Positions 1-9,261 of a stretch of 64,000 bases of DNA are shown one piece after another (positions within the stretch are counted from its first letter, which is position 1; each line of letters begins with the position of its first letter). The notes under the pieces are model-generated. The model did no database searches, had not been told where the DNA came from, and saw only the letters and a list, made by a program, of their open reading frames with translations. Made by a program: the position numbers and the translations under genes. The DNA is from Micromonospora_G sp040676775 (GTDB taxonomy: Bacteria; Actinomycetota; Actinomycetes; Mycobacteriales; Micromonosporaceae): positions 186,001-250,000 of the forward strand of contig NZ_JBFAPP010000005.1 in assembly GCF_040676775.1 (NCBI RefSeq), in the 5' to 3' direction.

Positions 1-288
1 GCGTACCGGGTGATCGCCGAGCGGATGTTCGCCGCCGTACACGCCGCCCGGGTGGCCGCCGAGGGACGCGAGGCGGTCTGCGTCTCGCACCAGCTCCCGA
101 TCTGGACCCTGCGCCGGTACGTCGAACGCAAGCGCCTCTGGCACGACCCGCGCAAGCGGCAGTGCGGACTGGCCAGCCTCACCTCGTTCCACTTCGACGG
201 CGCCAAGGTCGTCGGCATCGGTTACTCCGAGCCGGCCGCGCACCTGGTCGCCATGTCGCCAACCGCGCGGACGGCCAAGGGGGCTTGA
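1..288 (+). CDS. Histidine phosphatase family protein (C-terminal part)
   Basis: The gene runs in from the left edge, so only the last 95 residues are visible. The motif VSHQLPIW contains the second catalytic histidine typical of the phosphoglycerate mutase/histidine phosphatase superfamily. Its stop lies 5 nt before the TlpA/ResA gene, so it is probably the first visible gene of the cytochrome c maturation operon. A histidine phosphatase gene directly before resA-ccdA-resB-ccsB is a common actinobacterial arrangement. The substrate cannot be told from this fragment. Confidence 0.8.
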   Translation, partial: AYRVIAERMFAAVHAARVAAEGREAVCVSHQLPIWTLRRYVERKRLWHDPRKRQCGLASLTSFHFDGAKVVGIGYSEPAAHLVAMSPTARTAKGA

Positions 289-292
289 CGAC

Positions 293-973
293 ATGAGGTT
301 CCCGCCGCGGGTCTGGCTCGGCGCGATGCTCTCCGCCGTCACGGTGGTGGCGCTCGCTGGCTGCTCCGGCGGCGAGAACTGGGAGTCGAAGTGCTCGACC
401 AACGCGGACAAGGCGATCGAGTGCAGCCCGGAGAATCGGGCGCCCGCGCCGAAGGTCAGCGGTGAACTGCTCGACGGCGGCCAGTACGACCTGACCCAGG
501 ACCGGGGCCAGGTCGTCGTGGTCAACTTCTGGGGCTCGTGGTGCGCGCCCTGCCGGGCCGAGGCGGACGATCTCGAAGGCACCTACCAGGCGACCGCCGG
601 GCAGGGGGTCCGGTTCCTCGGCGTGAACGTCCAGGACGGCCGGGACAAGGCCAAGGCGTTCGAGCAGAGCCTCGGGGTGACGTACGCCAGCCTGTTCGAC
701 CCCGGCAACCGGGTGTCGCTCAACTTCGAGATCCCGCCGAACAGCACCCCGGCGACGATCGTGCTCGACCGGGAGGGCCGGATCGCGGCCGTCTTCCGCA
801 AGCCGGTCGTGCGCTCGATGCTGGAACCGGTGGTGGCCCGGATCGCCGCCGAGGCACCGCCGAGCGGCGGCGCACCGTCGCCCGCGACCAGCGCCGGTTC
901 CGGTTCACCGTCGCCCGCGCCCGGTTCCGGCTCGCCGTTCCCGCCGGGCTCGCCGTCCCCGGTGGCCCGCTGA
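293..973 (+). CDS. resA: TlpA/ResA-like thioredoxin-fold lipoprotein
   Basis: This 226-aa protein begins with a lipoprotein signal peptide ending in the lipobox LAGC, so it should be anchored outside the membrane. A thioredoxin-like domain follows, with the redox motif WCAPC at about residues 83-87 and the cis-proline region near NSTPATIV. The family keeps apocytochrome c haem-binding cysteines reduced before haem ligation. The C-terminus is a Pro/Ser/Gly-rich low-complexity tail. The stop codon overlaps the ATG of ccdA by one base, which implies translational coupling. Confidence 0.9.
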   Translation: MRFPPRVWLGAMLSAVTVVALAGCSGGENWESKCSTNADKAIECSPENRAPAPKVSGELLDGGQYDLTQDRGQVVVVNFWGSWCAPCRAEADDLEGTYQATAGQGVRFLGVNVQDGRDKAKAFEQSLGVTYASLFDPGNRVSLNFEIPPNSTPATIVLDREGRIAAVFRKPVVRSMLEPVVARIAAEAPPSGGAPSPATSAGSGSPSPAPGSGSPFPPGSPSPVAR

Positions 974-1821
974 TGGGCGACACCTTCGCCCGGCTCGCCG
1001 AAGACGGGCCGCTGCTGCTGGCGTTCGCCGCCGCCGCCCTCGCCGGCCTGGTCAGTTTCCTGTCGCCGTGCATCCTGCCGCTGGTCCCCGGCTACCTGTC
1101 GTACGTCACCGGCCTGGCCGGTGCCGACCTCGGCGCCACCAGTGGCAGGCAGGCCTCCGCGCCGTCGGATACCGCCGCACAGGCAAGCCCGTCCAGCGAG
1201 GGCGCGGTGGCCGTGGCGGTGGCGAGCCGGGAGGCTCGCGCGGTCAAGGGTCGGGTGCTCGCCGGCACCATGCTGTTCATCGCCGGCTTCACCGTCGTGT
1301 ACGTGCTCAGCGCGATCCTCGTCGCCAGCGTTGGCCGGGTCCTCCTCGCCCAGCGCCGACCGCTGGAGATCGGCGTCGGGCTGCTGATCATCCTGCTCGG
1401 GCTCGCCTACCTGGGATTGGTCCCCGGCCTGCAGCGGGAGTTCCGGTTCCAGCGGCTGCCGGCGGCCGGCCTGATCGGTGCCCCGGTCTTCGGCGCCGTG
1501 TTCGCCCTGTCCTGGCTGCCCTGCTCCGGGCCGACGCTCGGTGCGGTGCTCGGCATGGCGACGGTCAGCGGGCAGACCGACCGGGCCGCGCTGCTGGCGG
1601 TGGCGTACTGCCTCGGGCTCGGGCTGCCGTTCGTGATCTTCGGGCTGGCCTTCCGGCGACTGCTCGGCGTGTTCAAGGCGGTCCGGCGCAACAGCGCCTG
1701 GGTCACCCGGATCGGCGGGGCGCTGCTGATCCTGGTCGGACTGGCCCTGGTCACCGGCGGCTGGCTCCACTTCGTGATCTGGTTGCAGACGACGTTCGGC
1801 GTGGGTGAGGTCAGCATCTGA
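973..1821 (+). CDS. ccdA: Cytochrome c biogenesis protein CcdA
   Basis: This 282-aa polytopic membrane protein passes electrons from cytoplasmic thioredoxin to ResA-type proteins. It carries the CcdA motifs LSPCILPLVPGY near the N-terminus and LPCSGPTLGA in the second half, each with one of the two redox cysteines. I chose the ATG at 973 because it overlaps the resA stop; the open frame extends further upstream, but inside resA. A hydrophilic Ser/Ala-rich insertion of about 40 residues separates the first two membrane segments. The stop overlaps the resB start by one base. Confidence 0.92.
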   Translation: MGDTFARLAEDGPLLLAFAAAALAGLVSFLSPCILPLVPGYLSYVTGLAGADLGATSGRQASAPSDTAAQASPSSEGAVAVAVASREARAVKGRVLAGTMLFIAGFTVVYVLSAILVASVGRVLLAQRRPLEIGVGLLIILLGLAYLGLVPGLQREFRFQRLPAAGLIGAPVFGAVFALSWLPCSGPTLGAVLGMATVSGQTDRAALLAVAYCLGLGLPFVIFGLAFRRLLGVFKAVRRNSAWVTRIGGALLILVGLALVTGGWLHFVIWLQTTFGVGEVSI

Positions 1822-3473
1822 TGTCCAGCGTCGAACAGCGGACCGACCCCGGTACGCGCGCCACCAGCGACGGGCCGCCGCGCGTACGCCGGCCGAACCG
1901 GCTGTTGGCGCTGCTGCGCAACTCCTGGCGGCAGCTCACCAGCATGCGTACGGCGCTGATCCTGCTCTTCCTGCTCGCCGTCGCGGCCATTCCGGGCTCG
2001 GTGCTGCCGCAGCGCAACATCAGCCCGGAGAAGGTCAACGCCTACTTCGACCAGCATCCCGACCTCGCCCCGGTACTCGACCGGATCGGCGGCTTCGACG
2101 TCTTCGCCTCGATCTGGTTCTCCGCGATCTACCTGCTGCTGTTCACCTCGCTGGTGGGCTGCATCGCGCCGCGGATGCGCGACCACTTCCGTACGCTGCG
2201 CTCCGTACCGCCGGTTGGCCCGAAGCGGTTGGACCGGCTGCCGCAGCACGCGGTCCTGGCCGACCCGGAGGTGGCCGGTGCGCGGGGCGACGCGGACGCG
2301 GAACTGTCGGCGATCGCGGCGCTGCTGCGCAAGCGGCGCTGGCGGGTGGTGGTCCGGGGCAACACCGTCGCGGCCGAGAAGGGCTACCTCAAGGAGAGCG
2401 GCAACCTGCTCTTCCACATCTCGCTGCTGGCCATGCTCGTCGGGGTCGCGCTCGGTTCCTGGTACGGATGGCACGGCAACCGGCTGCTCGTCGCCGGCAA
2501 GGACTCCTCCTTCTGCAGCACACTCGACCAGTTCAGCGAGTCCGGTCTCGGGCCCCGGGTGCAGGCCACCGACCTGCCCCGGTTCTGCCTGGAGCTGACC
2601 AACTTCAAGGCCCAATTCCTGCCGTCGGGGCAGCCGGAGTCGTTCAGCGCCTCGGTGCTGGTGGACCAGGACGGCGGTGCGCAGCGGGCGGCGGACTTCT
2701 CGGTCAACTCGCCGCTGCGGCTGGACGGGGCGAACGTCTACCTGCTCGGCCACGGTTACGCCCCGGTGATCCGCTACACCGACCGCAACGGCAAATCGCA
2801 GACCCAGGCGTTCCCGTTCCTGAGCAACGACGGCAACCTCACCAGCGAGGGCGTGGCCACGTTCCCGGACGTCAACCTCGACCCGTCGACCGGGCAGCGC
2901 GACCCGAAGGCGCAGGTCGCCTTCGAGGGCATCTACCTGCCGACCGCGCCCGACGAGGCACCCTTCGTACGCTCCCAGTTCCCCGCGGAGCGGAACCCGG
3001 CGCTGATGTTGATCCCGTACCGGGGCAACCTGGGGATGGACGCCGGGATGCCGTCCTCGGTCTACAGCCTCAACCAGGAGCAGGTACGCGAGGGCAAGCT
3101 GACCCAGGTGGGGGAGGCGAAGCTGCTCCGCCCGAACGACCGGTGGACGCTCGACGACGGTACGACGGTCGAGTTCCTGGGCACCCAGCAGTACATCACC
3201 CTGACCGTCCGGTACGCCCCGGCCTCGACGTTGATGCTGGTCAGCTCGGTGCTGCTGCTGATCGGCCTGATGTTCTCGCTGTTCGGGCGACGCCGTCGGG
3301 TCTGGTTCCGGGTCACTCCGGCCGCCCCGGAGGATGGGTCCACGACGGGCGGTAGTAGCTTGATCGAGGCCGGTGGCTTGCCGCGCACCGACTATGCCGG
3401 ATTCGCCGACGAGTTCAACCAGCTCGTCGCCGCGGTGGAACGCGGTGCCGGGGGCCGAGAAGGGACCGAGTAA
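1821..3473 (+). CDS. resB: Cytochrome c biogenesis protein ResB
   Basis: This 550-aa protein has three hydrophobic segments in the N-terminal half, a large extracytoplasmic domain and a final membrane segment near residues 475-490, matching ResB (Ccs1). ResB and CcsB form the system II haem transporter and ligase. The motif IPGSVLPQRNISPEKV after the first membrane segment is typical of actinobacterial ResB. The start overlaps the ccdA stop and the stop directly abuts the ccsB start, so the four genes form one tight operon. Confidence 0.92.
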   Translation: MSSVEQRTDPGTRATSDGPPRVRRPNRLLALLRNSWRQLTSMRTALILLFLLAVAAIPGSVLPQRNISPEKVNAYFDQHPDLAPVLDRIGGFDVFASIWFSAIYLLLFTSLVGCIAPRMRDHFRTLRSVPPVGPKRLDRLPQHAVLADPEVAGARGDADAELSAIAALLRKRRWRVVVRGNTVAAEKGYLKESGNLLFHISLLAMLVGVALGSWYGWHGNRLLVAGKDSSFCSTLDQFSESGLGPRVQATDLPRFCLELTNFKAQFLPSGQPESFSASVLVDQDGGAQRAADFSVNSPLRLDGANVYLLGHGYAPVIRYTDRNGKSQTQAFPFLSNDGNLTSEGVATFPDVNLDPSTGQRDPKAQVAFEGIYLPTAPDEAPFVRSQFPAERNPALMLIPYRGNLGMDAGMPSSVYSLNQEQVREGKLTQVGEAKLLRPNDRWTLDDGTTVEFLGTQQYITLTVRYAPASTLMLVSSVLLLIGLMFSLFGRRRRVWFRVTPAAPEDGSTTGGSSLIEAGGLPRTDYAGFADEFNQLVAAVERGAGGREGTE

Positions 3474-4469
3474 ATGGCCGCACTCTCCGACCAGCTCCTG
3501 GTGTTCACGATCCTGGGATACCTGATCGCGATGATCAGCCACGCCGCGTCGTACGCCTTCAGTGGCAAGGGGGCGGTCGCCGCGATCTCCCGCCCGGCCC
3601 GGCAACTCGTCACGGTCGGCGCCGGGGAGTCCGGTTCGGACGCTCCCGCTGCCGTCCCGCCGAGCGGCAGCGTCCCGCCGACCGGCGACGTTCCGGCGCG
3701 CTCGACCGGGCGGGCCGCGATCGCCGCCCGGATCGCCATGGTGGCCACCGTGCTCGCCACCGCACTGCACCTCGGCGCACTGGTCACCCGCGGTGTCGCG
3801 GCCGACCGGCTGCCCTGGGGCAACATGTACGAGTTCGTGCTGACGGTCACCTTCGTCGGTGCCGCCGGCTGGCTCTACCTGCTCTTCCGCTGGCCGTCCG
3901 TACGCCAGTTGGGGCTGGTCCTGACGCTGGTGATGGTGCTGCTGCTCGGCATCGCCGGGCTGGTGCTCTACACCCCGGTCGTGCCGCTGGTGCCGGCGCT
4001 GAACTCGTACTGGTTCGAGATCCACGTGACGACGATCGTGTTCTCGTCCGGCATCCTGCTGCTCGCGTTCGTACCCGCCGCGATGTACCTGATGCGGGCC
4101 GGGTACGAGTCCGGCAAGCGCAGCTTCCCGTACGTCCTGGCGCGCCGGTCGCCGAGCGCCGTCACGTTGGAGCGGCTGACCTTCGGCCTGAACGCGTTCG
4201 CCTTCCCGATCTTCACCTTCGCGGTGATCGCCGGGGCGGTCTGGGCCGAGGCGGCCTGGGGCCGGGCGTGGGGCTGGGACCCGAAGGAGACCTGGGCGTT
4301 CATCTCCTGGGTCGTCTACGCCGGTTACCTGCACGCCCGTGCCACCCCGAGCGTCAAGCGCAACGTGGTCGCCTGGATCTCGATCCTCGGCTTCCTGACC
4401 ATGCTGATGAACCTGTTCGGGGTGAACTTCTTCTTCACCGGCCTGCACTCGTACGCGGGAGTGAACTGA
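3474..4469 (+). CDS. ccsB: Cytochrome c biogenesis protein CcsB (ResC)
   Basis: This 331-aa multi-pass membrane protein contains the haem-handling signature WGWDPKETWAF of the CcsA/CcsB/ResC family at about residues 265-275 and conserved histidines in flanking loops. It completes the system II cytochrome c synthase with ResB. The ATG begins immediately after the resB stop. An Ala/Pro-rich loop near residues 45-75 is longer than in many homologues. It is the last gene of the maturation operon; 119 nt separate it from the next likely start. Confidence 0.93.
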   Translation: MAALSDQLLVFTILGYLIAMISHAASYAFSGKGAVAAISRPARQLVTVGAGESGSDAPAAVPPSGSVPPTGDVPARSTGRAAIAARIAMVATVLATALHLGALVTRGVAADRLPWGNMYEFVLTVTFVGAAGWLYLLFRWPSVRQLGLVLTLVMVLLLGIAGLVLYTPVVPLVPALNSYWFEIHVTTIVFSSGILLLAFVPAAMYLMRAGYESGKRSFPYVLARRSPSAVTLERLTFGLNAFAFPIFTFAVIAGAVWAEAAWGRAWGWDPKETWAFISWVVYAGYLHARATPSVKRNVVAWISILGFLTMLMNLFGVNFFFTGLHSYAGVN

Positions 4470-4588
4470 CAGCGGTTGCCCAGTGCTGCCCGGGTTCGAC
4501 GGACGGAATCTAGCTGTTGACAAGATGCTTGGTGGGCGCCAATCTTGACACTGACAAGCTGTGTCGGAGTCGTCCGCCGGGAGCTGCC

Positions 4589-4993
4589 GTGACACCGGAA
4601 ACCCGTACCACCGCCGCGATCCTGATCATCACGGTCGGCACCATCGCCTTCGGCGGGCTGTCGCTGCTGATGCAACTCGTTCGCCGGATCCCCGGCTACC
4701 TGGACAACCCCGTCCGGCGGGCGCTCTGGACCGCCGGACACGCCCACGCGGGCGTACTGGTGCTGTTCGCCCTGGTCGCCCTGCTCTACCTTGACCAGTC
4801 CGACTACGGCGACGGGATGAGGACCCTGGTACGGGTCCTGTTCGTGGCCGCGCCGATCCTGATGCCGCTCGGCTTCTTCCTCTCCGTCGTCCGCCCGTCG
4901 GACACCAAACCGAACAAGCTGATCTACCTCGTCATGCTCGGCGGGGCCAGCCTGACCGCCGGCACGGTCCTGCTCGGCATCGGCCTGCTCTGA
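4589..4993 (+). CDS. Small membrane protein near the menaquinone genes
   Basis: This 134-aa protein has about four predicted membrane segments and a conserved-looking AGHAHAGVLVLF stretch in the second. I chose the GTG at 4589, preceded by GGGAGCTG, because the upstream in-frame extension to 4517 is hydrophilic and has no ribosome site. It lies between ccsB and the UbiD gene. I do not recognise a characterised family. Its position suggests a role near the respiratory membrane, but that is inference. Confidence 0.7.
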   Translation: MTPETRTTAAILIITVGTIAFGGLSLLMQLVRRIPGYLDNPVRRALWTAGHAHAGVLVLFALVALLYLDQSDYGDGMRTLVRVLFVAAPILMPLGFFLSVVRPSDTKPNKLIYLVMLGGASLTAGTVLLGIGLL

Positions 4994-5053
4994 CACCACC
5001 CGTACGGCACCCCGGCTGAGTCGACCGGCCGGGCGGTGCGGGAGACTGGCAGC

Positions 5054-6517
5054 ATGGTGGCTCGTGGCTTCCCGTACGCCGATCTCAAGGACTTCCTCGC
5101 CGCGCTCGAAGGCGCGGGCGAGCTGCGCCGGGTGACCGTGCCGGTCGACCCCACGCTCGAGATCAGCGAGGTGGTGACCCGGACCGTCCGGGCGAACGGG
5201 CCGGCGCTGCTGTTCGAACGCCCGACTCGGGGCGAGATGCCGGTCGCGATCAACCTGTTCGGCACCGAAAGCCGGATGGCGATGGCGCTCGGCGTGGACC
5301 GCCTCGACGAGGTCGGCGAGCGGATCGGCGCCATGATCAAGCCGGAACTGCCGGTCGGCTGGTCGGGCATCCGGGACGGCCTGGGCAAGGTGCTGCAACT
5401 CAAGTCGTTGCCGCCGAAGAAGGTCAAGACCGCGCCCTGCCAGCAGATCGTCTACCGGGGCGCGGACGTCGACCTGAACCGGCTGCCGGGGCTGCAGGTC
5501 TGGCCCGGCGACGGCGGAATCTTCCACAACTTCGGGCTGACCCACACCAAGCACCCGGAGACCGGCAAGCGCAACCTCGGCCTCTACCGGCTCCAGCAGC
5601 ACTCGCACAACACGATCGGCATGCACTGGCAGATCCACAAGGACTCCACCGCGCACCACGCGGTCGCCGAACGCCGCGGCGAGCGGCTGCCGGTGGCGAT
5701 CGCGATCGGCCCCGACCCGGTGGTCAGCTACTCCGCCTCCGCCCCGCTCCCCGGCGACATCGACGAATACCTGTTCGCCGGCTTCCTGCGCGGTGAACGG
5801 GTCGAGATGGTCGACTGCCTGACCGTGCCGCTGCAGGTGCCGGCGAACGCGCAGATCGTGCTGGAGGGCTACATCGAGCCCGGCGAGCGGCTGCCGGAGG
5901 GGCCCTTCGGTGACCACACCGGCTTCTACACCCCGGTCGAGCCGTTCCCGGTGATGCACATCGAGGCGATTACCACCCAGCGCGACCCGATCTACCACTC
6001 GATCGTCACGTCCCAGCCGCCGCAGGAGGACCACGGCCTGGGCAAGGCCACCGAGCGGATCTTCCTGCCCCTGCTCAAGATGCTGATCCCGGACATCGTC
6101 GACTACGACCTGCCGTCCGCCGGGGTGTTCCACAACTGCGTGATCGTCTCGATCCGCAAGCGTTACCCCAAGCACGCCCAGAAGGTGATGAGCGCGATCT
6201 GGGGCGCCCACCTGCTCTCGCTGGCCAAGCTGATCGTGGTGGTGGACGAGGACTGCGACGTGCACGACTACTCCGAGGTCGCGTTCCGTGCCTTCGGCAA
6301 CGTCGACTACTCGCACGACCTGCTGATCACCCAAGGGCCGGTGGACCACCTCGACCACGCGTCGTACCAGCAGTTCTGGGGCGGCAAGGCCGGTGTCGAC
6401 GCCACCCGCAAACTGCCCACCGAGGGCTACACCCGTGGTTGGCCGGAAGAGATGACCATGTCGCCGGAGATCCGTGCCCTGGTCGACAAGCGCTGGAAGG
6501 AGTACGGAATCCAGTGA
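5054..6517 (+). CDS. ubiD: UbiD-family menaquinone biosynthesis decarboxylase
   Basis: This 487-aa protein is a full-length UbiD-type decarboxylase, which uses prenylated FMN supplied by UbiX. Family features include DGGIFHNFGLTHTKHPETG, the EGPFGDHTGFYTP segment, and QPPQEDHGLGKATE with acidic active-site residues. In the futalosine route this protein is thought to decarboxylate the prenylated 1,4-dihydroxy-6-naphthoate intermediate. The ATG at 5054 has GGGAG nine bases upstream; a GTG at 5036 is an alternative. The stop overlaps the mqnP GTG (GTGA), so the two are translationally coupled. Confidence 0.92.
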   Translation: MVARGFPYADLKDFLAALEGAGELRRVTVPVDPTLEISEVVTRTVRANGPALLFERPTRGEMPVAINLFGTESRMAMALGVDRLDEVGERIGAMIKPELPVGWSGIRDGLGKVLQLKSLPPKKVKTAPCQQIVYRGADVDLNRLPGLQVWPGDGGIFHNFGLTHTKHPETGKRNLGLYRLQQHSHNTIGMHWQIHKDSTAHHAVAERRGERLPVAIAIGPDPVVSYSASAPLPGDIDEYLFAGFLRGERVEMVDCLTVPLQVPANAQIVLEGYIEPGERLPEGPFGDHTGFYTPVEPFPVMHIEAITTQRDPIYHSIVTSQPPQEDHGLGKATERIFLPLLKMLIPDIVDYDLPSAGVFHNCVIVSIRKRYPKHAQKVMSAIWGAHLLSLAKLIVVVDEDCDVHDYSEVAFRAFGNVDYSHDLLITQGPVDHLDHASYQQFWGGKAGVDATRKLPTEGYTRGWPEEMTMSPEIRALVDKRWKEYGIQ

Positions 6518-7422
6518 CCACCCTCACTGCCGCCGAACGTACCGGCCGGGTGAAGTCGTTCCTGAAGCTCGTCGCGATCGAGCACTCGGTCTTCGCCCTG
6601 CCGTTCGCGTACCTCTCCGCGCTGGCCGCGATGTTCGTCGACGGCGGGCACGTGCGCTGGGTCGACCTGCTGCTGATCACCATCGCCATGGTCGGCGCCC
6701 GTACCTTCGCCATGGCGGCGAACCGGATCATCGACCGGCGGATCGACGCGCGTAACCCCCGTACGGCCGGTCGGGAACTGGTCACCGGGGCGGTGAGCGT
6801 CCGCACGGCCTGGACCGGCGCGATCGTCGCCGTGGTCGTCTTCCTCGGCGCCGCCGCCGCGCTCAACCCGCTCTGCTTCGCGCTCGCGCCACTCGCCGTG
6901 GTGCCGCTGGTGCTCTACCCCTACGGCAAGCGGTTCACCGACTGGCCGCACGCCATCCTCGCGCTCGCCCAGGCGGTCGGCCCGGTCGGTGCCTGGCTCG
7001 CGGTCAGCGGCACCTTCGACGGCTCCGGCCCGGCCTGGCTGCTCGGCGCCGCGGTGGGACTCTGGATCGGCGGCTTCGACCTGATCTACGCCTGCCAGGA
7101 CGCCGAGATCGACCGCGAGATCGGGGTACGCAGCGTGCCGGCCCGGTACGGCAAGCGGTTCGCCCTGCACCTGTCGACGGCGACGCACGTGGCAACGTTC
7201 GCACTGTTCGGCTGGTTCGGCGCGCTGATCGGCCTCGGCTGGCTGTTCTGGATCGGCCTACTGCTGACCGCGGTCGCGTTCACGTACCAGCACGTGGTGG
7301 TCAGCCCGACCGACCTGTCCAAGGTCAACCGGGCGTTCTTCACCGCCAACGGCTTCGTCGCCATCGCACTGTTCTTCTTCGCCCTGCTCGACCTGGTGTT
7401 CCGGCTCAACCTGCGCCCCTGA
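6514..7422 (+). CDS. mqnP: Menaquinone biosynthesis prenyltransferase MqnP (UbiA family)
   Basis: This 302-aa polytopic prenyltransferase carries both Asp-rich motifs of the UbiA superfamily: NRIIDRRID in the first half and DAEIDREIG in the second. These bind the magnesium-diphosphate of the isoprenoid donor. In organisms using futalosine it attaches the polyprenyl side chain to dihydroxynaphthoate. The GTG at 6514 overlaps the ubiD stop. The 3' end overlaps the convergent terpene synthase gene by 17 bp, an unusual tail-to-tail arrangement. Confidence 0.92.
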   Translation: MTTLTAAERTGRVKSFLKLVAIEHSVFALPFAYLSALAAMFVDGGHVRWVDLLLITIAMVGARTFAMAANRIIDRRIDARNPRTAGRELVTGAVSVRTAWTGAIVAVVVFLGAAAALNPLCFALAPLAVVPLVLYPYGKRFTDWPHAILALAQAVGPVGAWLAVSGTFDGSGPAWLLGAAVGLWIGGFDLIYACQDAEIDREIGVRSVPARYGKRFALHLSTATHVATFALFGWFGALIGLGWLFWIGLLLTAVAFTYQHVVVSPTDLSKVNRAFFTANGFVAIALFFFALLDLVFRLNLRP

Positions 7423-8425
7423 CCCCGTCCGCCGGTGCGACCAGCGCCGGCACCGAGATGTTCGGTCCGCCGCTGTGCCGGTAGCGGACGCTCTCCAGCG
7501 ACCAGTCGATGGTGCCGCGCACCGAACGGGTCACCCCGTCGAGGTGGTCGTGCAGCGGTTCGTCCAGCACCGGGCCGAACGACGGCATCGCCGCCCGCAG
7601 CGCCACGAACCGGTCCATGGTCTGCTGCCAGCGCCGGACCACCACCTCCACCGCCGTCCGGACCGGCAGCCCGTCCGCGCGGGCCACGGCGAGCACCAGG
7701 TTGTGCCCGCCCGAGGTGGCCGTGTCCCGGTTCAGCGAGAGCAGGTCGTTGAACCAGGAGAGCAGGTCGTTCCCGGTGGTCGCGAACTCGCGTACGGCCG
7801 GATGGTGGTAGACCGCGTCCGGCAGCGCCCGGCCGGTGGCGAACTCGATCAGCGTGTACGACACGTACGCGGCAGAGGTGGCCCGGCGCAGTTCGACGTA
7901 CTCGGGCACGCTCGGGTGCCGGCCGGCGGCCTTGTTGCCCGCCTCCACCAGCGTTCCGTCGAGGTGGTGGGCGACGGCGTCCACGAACCGGTCCCGGGCC
8001 ACGGGGGAGAGCCGCCGGCCGGGGACCCGCCAGGCGTCCACCAGCATCCGGCGCAGCGGCCCGGTGAAGCCCCGATGGCGGCTGCGCGGGCCGACCCGGA
8101 GCAGCCGCAGGATCCCGTCACGCAGGCCGCGGACGAAGACCGGATCCGGTCCGGCGGTCCCGTCACAGGCGTCGTCGAGCAGGAAGAACCAGGTGAAGAG
8201 CGCGGTGAGCGTACGCAGCTCCTCGGCGGACGTGTCCGGGTAGAGGCGGCCGGCGTACCGGGCGAAGCCGTGCCGGTGCAACTGTCGGGCGCCGGTGTCG
8301 TCCAGGGGCAGGCCGGCGCCGCGCAGCCAACCGGGCAGCCACTCCTGGACCTCGTCGGCGTACGGCGAAATTTCGGATGGAATCGGACATTCGAGCTTGA
8401 TTTCCCAGGGTTCCTCCCTGTCCAT
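7406..8425 (-). CDS. Class I terpene synthase family protein
   Basis: This 339-aa protein has the class I terpene cyclase features: DDACD (residues 84-88) as the DDxxD metal site, NDLLSWFND (219-227) as the NSE/DTE-type triad, and the C-terminal Arg-Tyr pair at 314-315. The last triad ligand is Asp rather than the usual Glu. Such enzymes cyclise prenyl diphosphates to mono- or sesquiterpenes. The ATG at 8425 has a strong GGGGAGG site; the frame continues upstream without supporting signals. The gene is convergent to mqnP and divergent from ubiX. The product cannot be predicted. Confidence 0.85.
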   Translation of the reverse strand: MDREEPWEIKLECPIPSEISPYADEVQEWLPGWLRGAGLPLDDTGARQLHRHGFARYAGRLYPDTSAEELRTLTALFTWFFLLDDACDGTAGPDPVFVRGLRDGILRLLRVGPRSRHRGFTGPLRRMLVDAWRVPGRRLSPVARDRFVDAVAHHLDGTLVEAGNKAAGRHPSVPEYVELRRATSAAYVSYTLIEFATGRALPDAVYHHPAVREFATTGNDLLSWFNDLLSLNRDTATSGGHNLVLAVARADGLPVRTAVEVVVRRWQQTMDRFVALRAAMPSFGPVLDEPLHDHLDGVTRSVRGTIDWSLESVRYRHSGGPNISVPALVAPADGVRGAG

Positions 8426-8608
8426 GCCGTCGCCTCCCCAGAACGACCGGTACCGGGCCTGCGGAGAAGCATGGCATTTCCATGTCTGCCTGGCATTACT
8501 CAATCGCGTCGATGGACCACGGGGATTTGCCGCCGACCGGCGTGACCGGGGCCGCCGGGTGGTGGGCCGGTGGCACGCCCACCGGCCCGACCGGGCAGGC
8601 TTGGGGGT

Positions 8609-9259
8609 ATGCGCAGGCCGTGGGTGGTGGGGGTTTCCGGAGCATCGGGTACGCCGTACGCGGCGGCGGTCATCGGCGGGCTGCTGGACGCCGGGGCGGC
8701 GGTGGACCTGGTGGTCTCCCGGGCAGCCCGGCTCACCATCCTCGACGAGACCGGTACGGCGTTCCGGGACGCGTACTGGCGCGACGACCTGGGCGCCTGG
8801 CTCGGTCGCGACCTGTCCGGTGCCGACCTGGCCTACTGGCCGGCCGGTGACCTTGCCGCCGGTCCGAGCAGCGGGTCGTACCCGGTGCTCGGGATGGCGG
8901 TGGTGCCGGCGAGTACGGCAGCGTGCGCGGGCATCGCCATCGGCCTGTCGAAGGACCTGCTGCAGCGCGCGGCCGAGGTGAACCTGAAGGAACGCCGGCC
9001 GGTGGTCGTGGTGCCCCGGGAGACTCCGGTGACCCGCAGTCACCTGGAGCATCTGATCGCGCTGCACGACGCGGGGGCGGTGGTGCTACCCGCCAGTCCC
9101 GGTTTCTACGGCGCGGGCGCGTCGGCCTCGGCGGGGCAACTCGTCGACTTCGTCGCCGGCAAGGTGCTCGATGCGCTCGGTGTGCCGCACTCGTTGTTCC
9201 AGCGGTGGGCCGGCGAACTCGGCGCGGGCCGCGCTCAGGGCCCGGATCGGGCCGGGTGA
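8609..9259 (+). CDS. ubiX: UbiX-family flavin prenyltransferase
   Basis: This 216-aa protein begins with the Rossmann-like GVSGASGTPYA motif that binds FMN in UbiX. It also has the central AGIAIGLSKDLLQRAAEV segment and RRPVVVVPRETP. UbiX makes prenylated FMN, the cofactor of UbiD decarboxylases, so it serves the UbiD encoded 2 kb upstream. I chose the ATG at 8609, preceded by TTGGGGG; an upstream in-frame ATG at 8570 adds 13 residues not typical of the family. A strong hairpin follows the stop. Confidence 0.9.
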   Translation: MRRPWVVGVSGASGTPYAAAVIGGLLDAGAAVDLVVSRAARLTILDETGTAFRDAYWRDDLGAWLGRDLSGADLAYWPAGDLAAGPSSGSYPVLGMAVVPASTAACAGIAIGLSKDLLQRAAEVNLKERRPVVVVPRETPVTRSHLEHLIALHDAGAVVLPASPGFYGAGASASAGQLVDFVAGKVLDALGVPHSLFQRWAGELGAGRAQGPDRAG

Positions 9260-9261
9260 AA

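Noticed and set aside
583..1770. Long minus-strand open frame opposite resA/ccdA
   Set aside because: It is the antisense shadow of two well-supported genes; Gln/Glu/Arg/Pro-rich composition is typical of such shadows in high-GC DNA.
1407..4595. 1062-residue minus-strand open frame across ccdA, resB and ccsB
   Set aside because: It runs opposite three recognisable cytochrome maturation genes, has no domain and shows the composition of a complement reading.
4325..6358. Minus-strand frame opposite ubiD
   Set aside because: UbiD motifs on the plus strand are unambiguous; the opposite frame lacks a ribosome site and any family signature.
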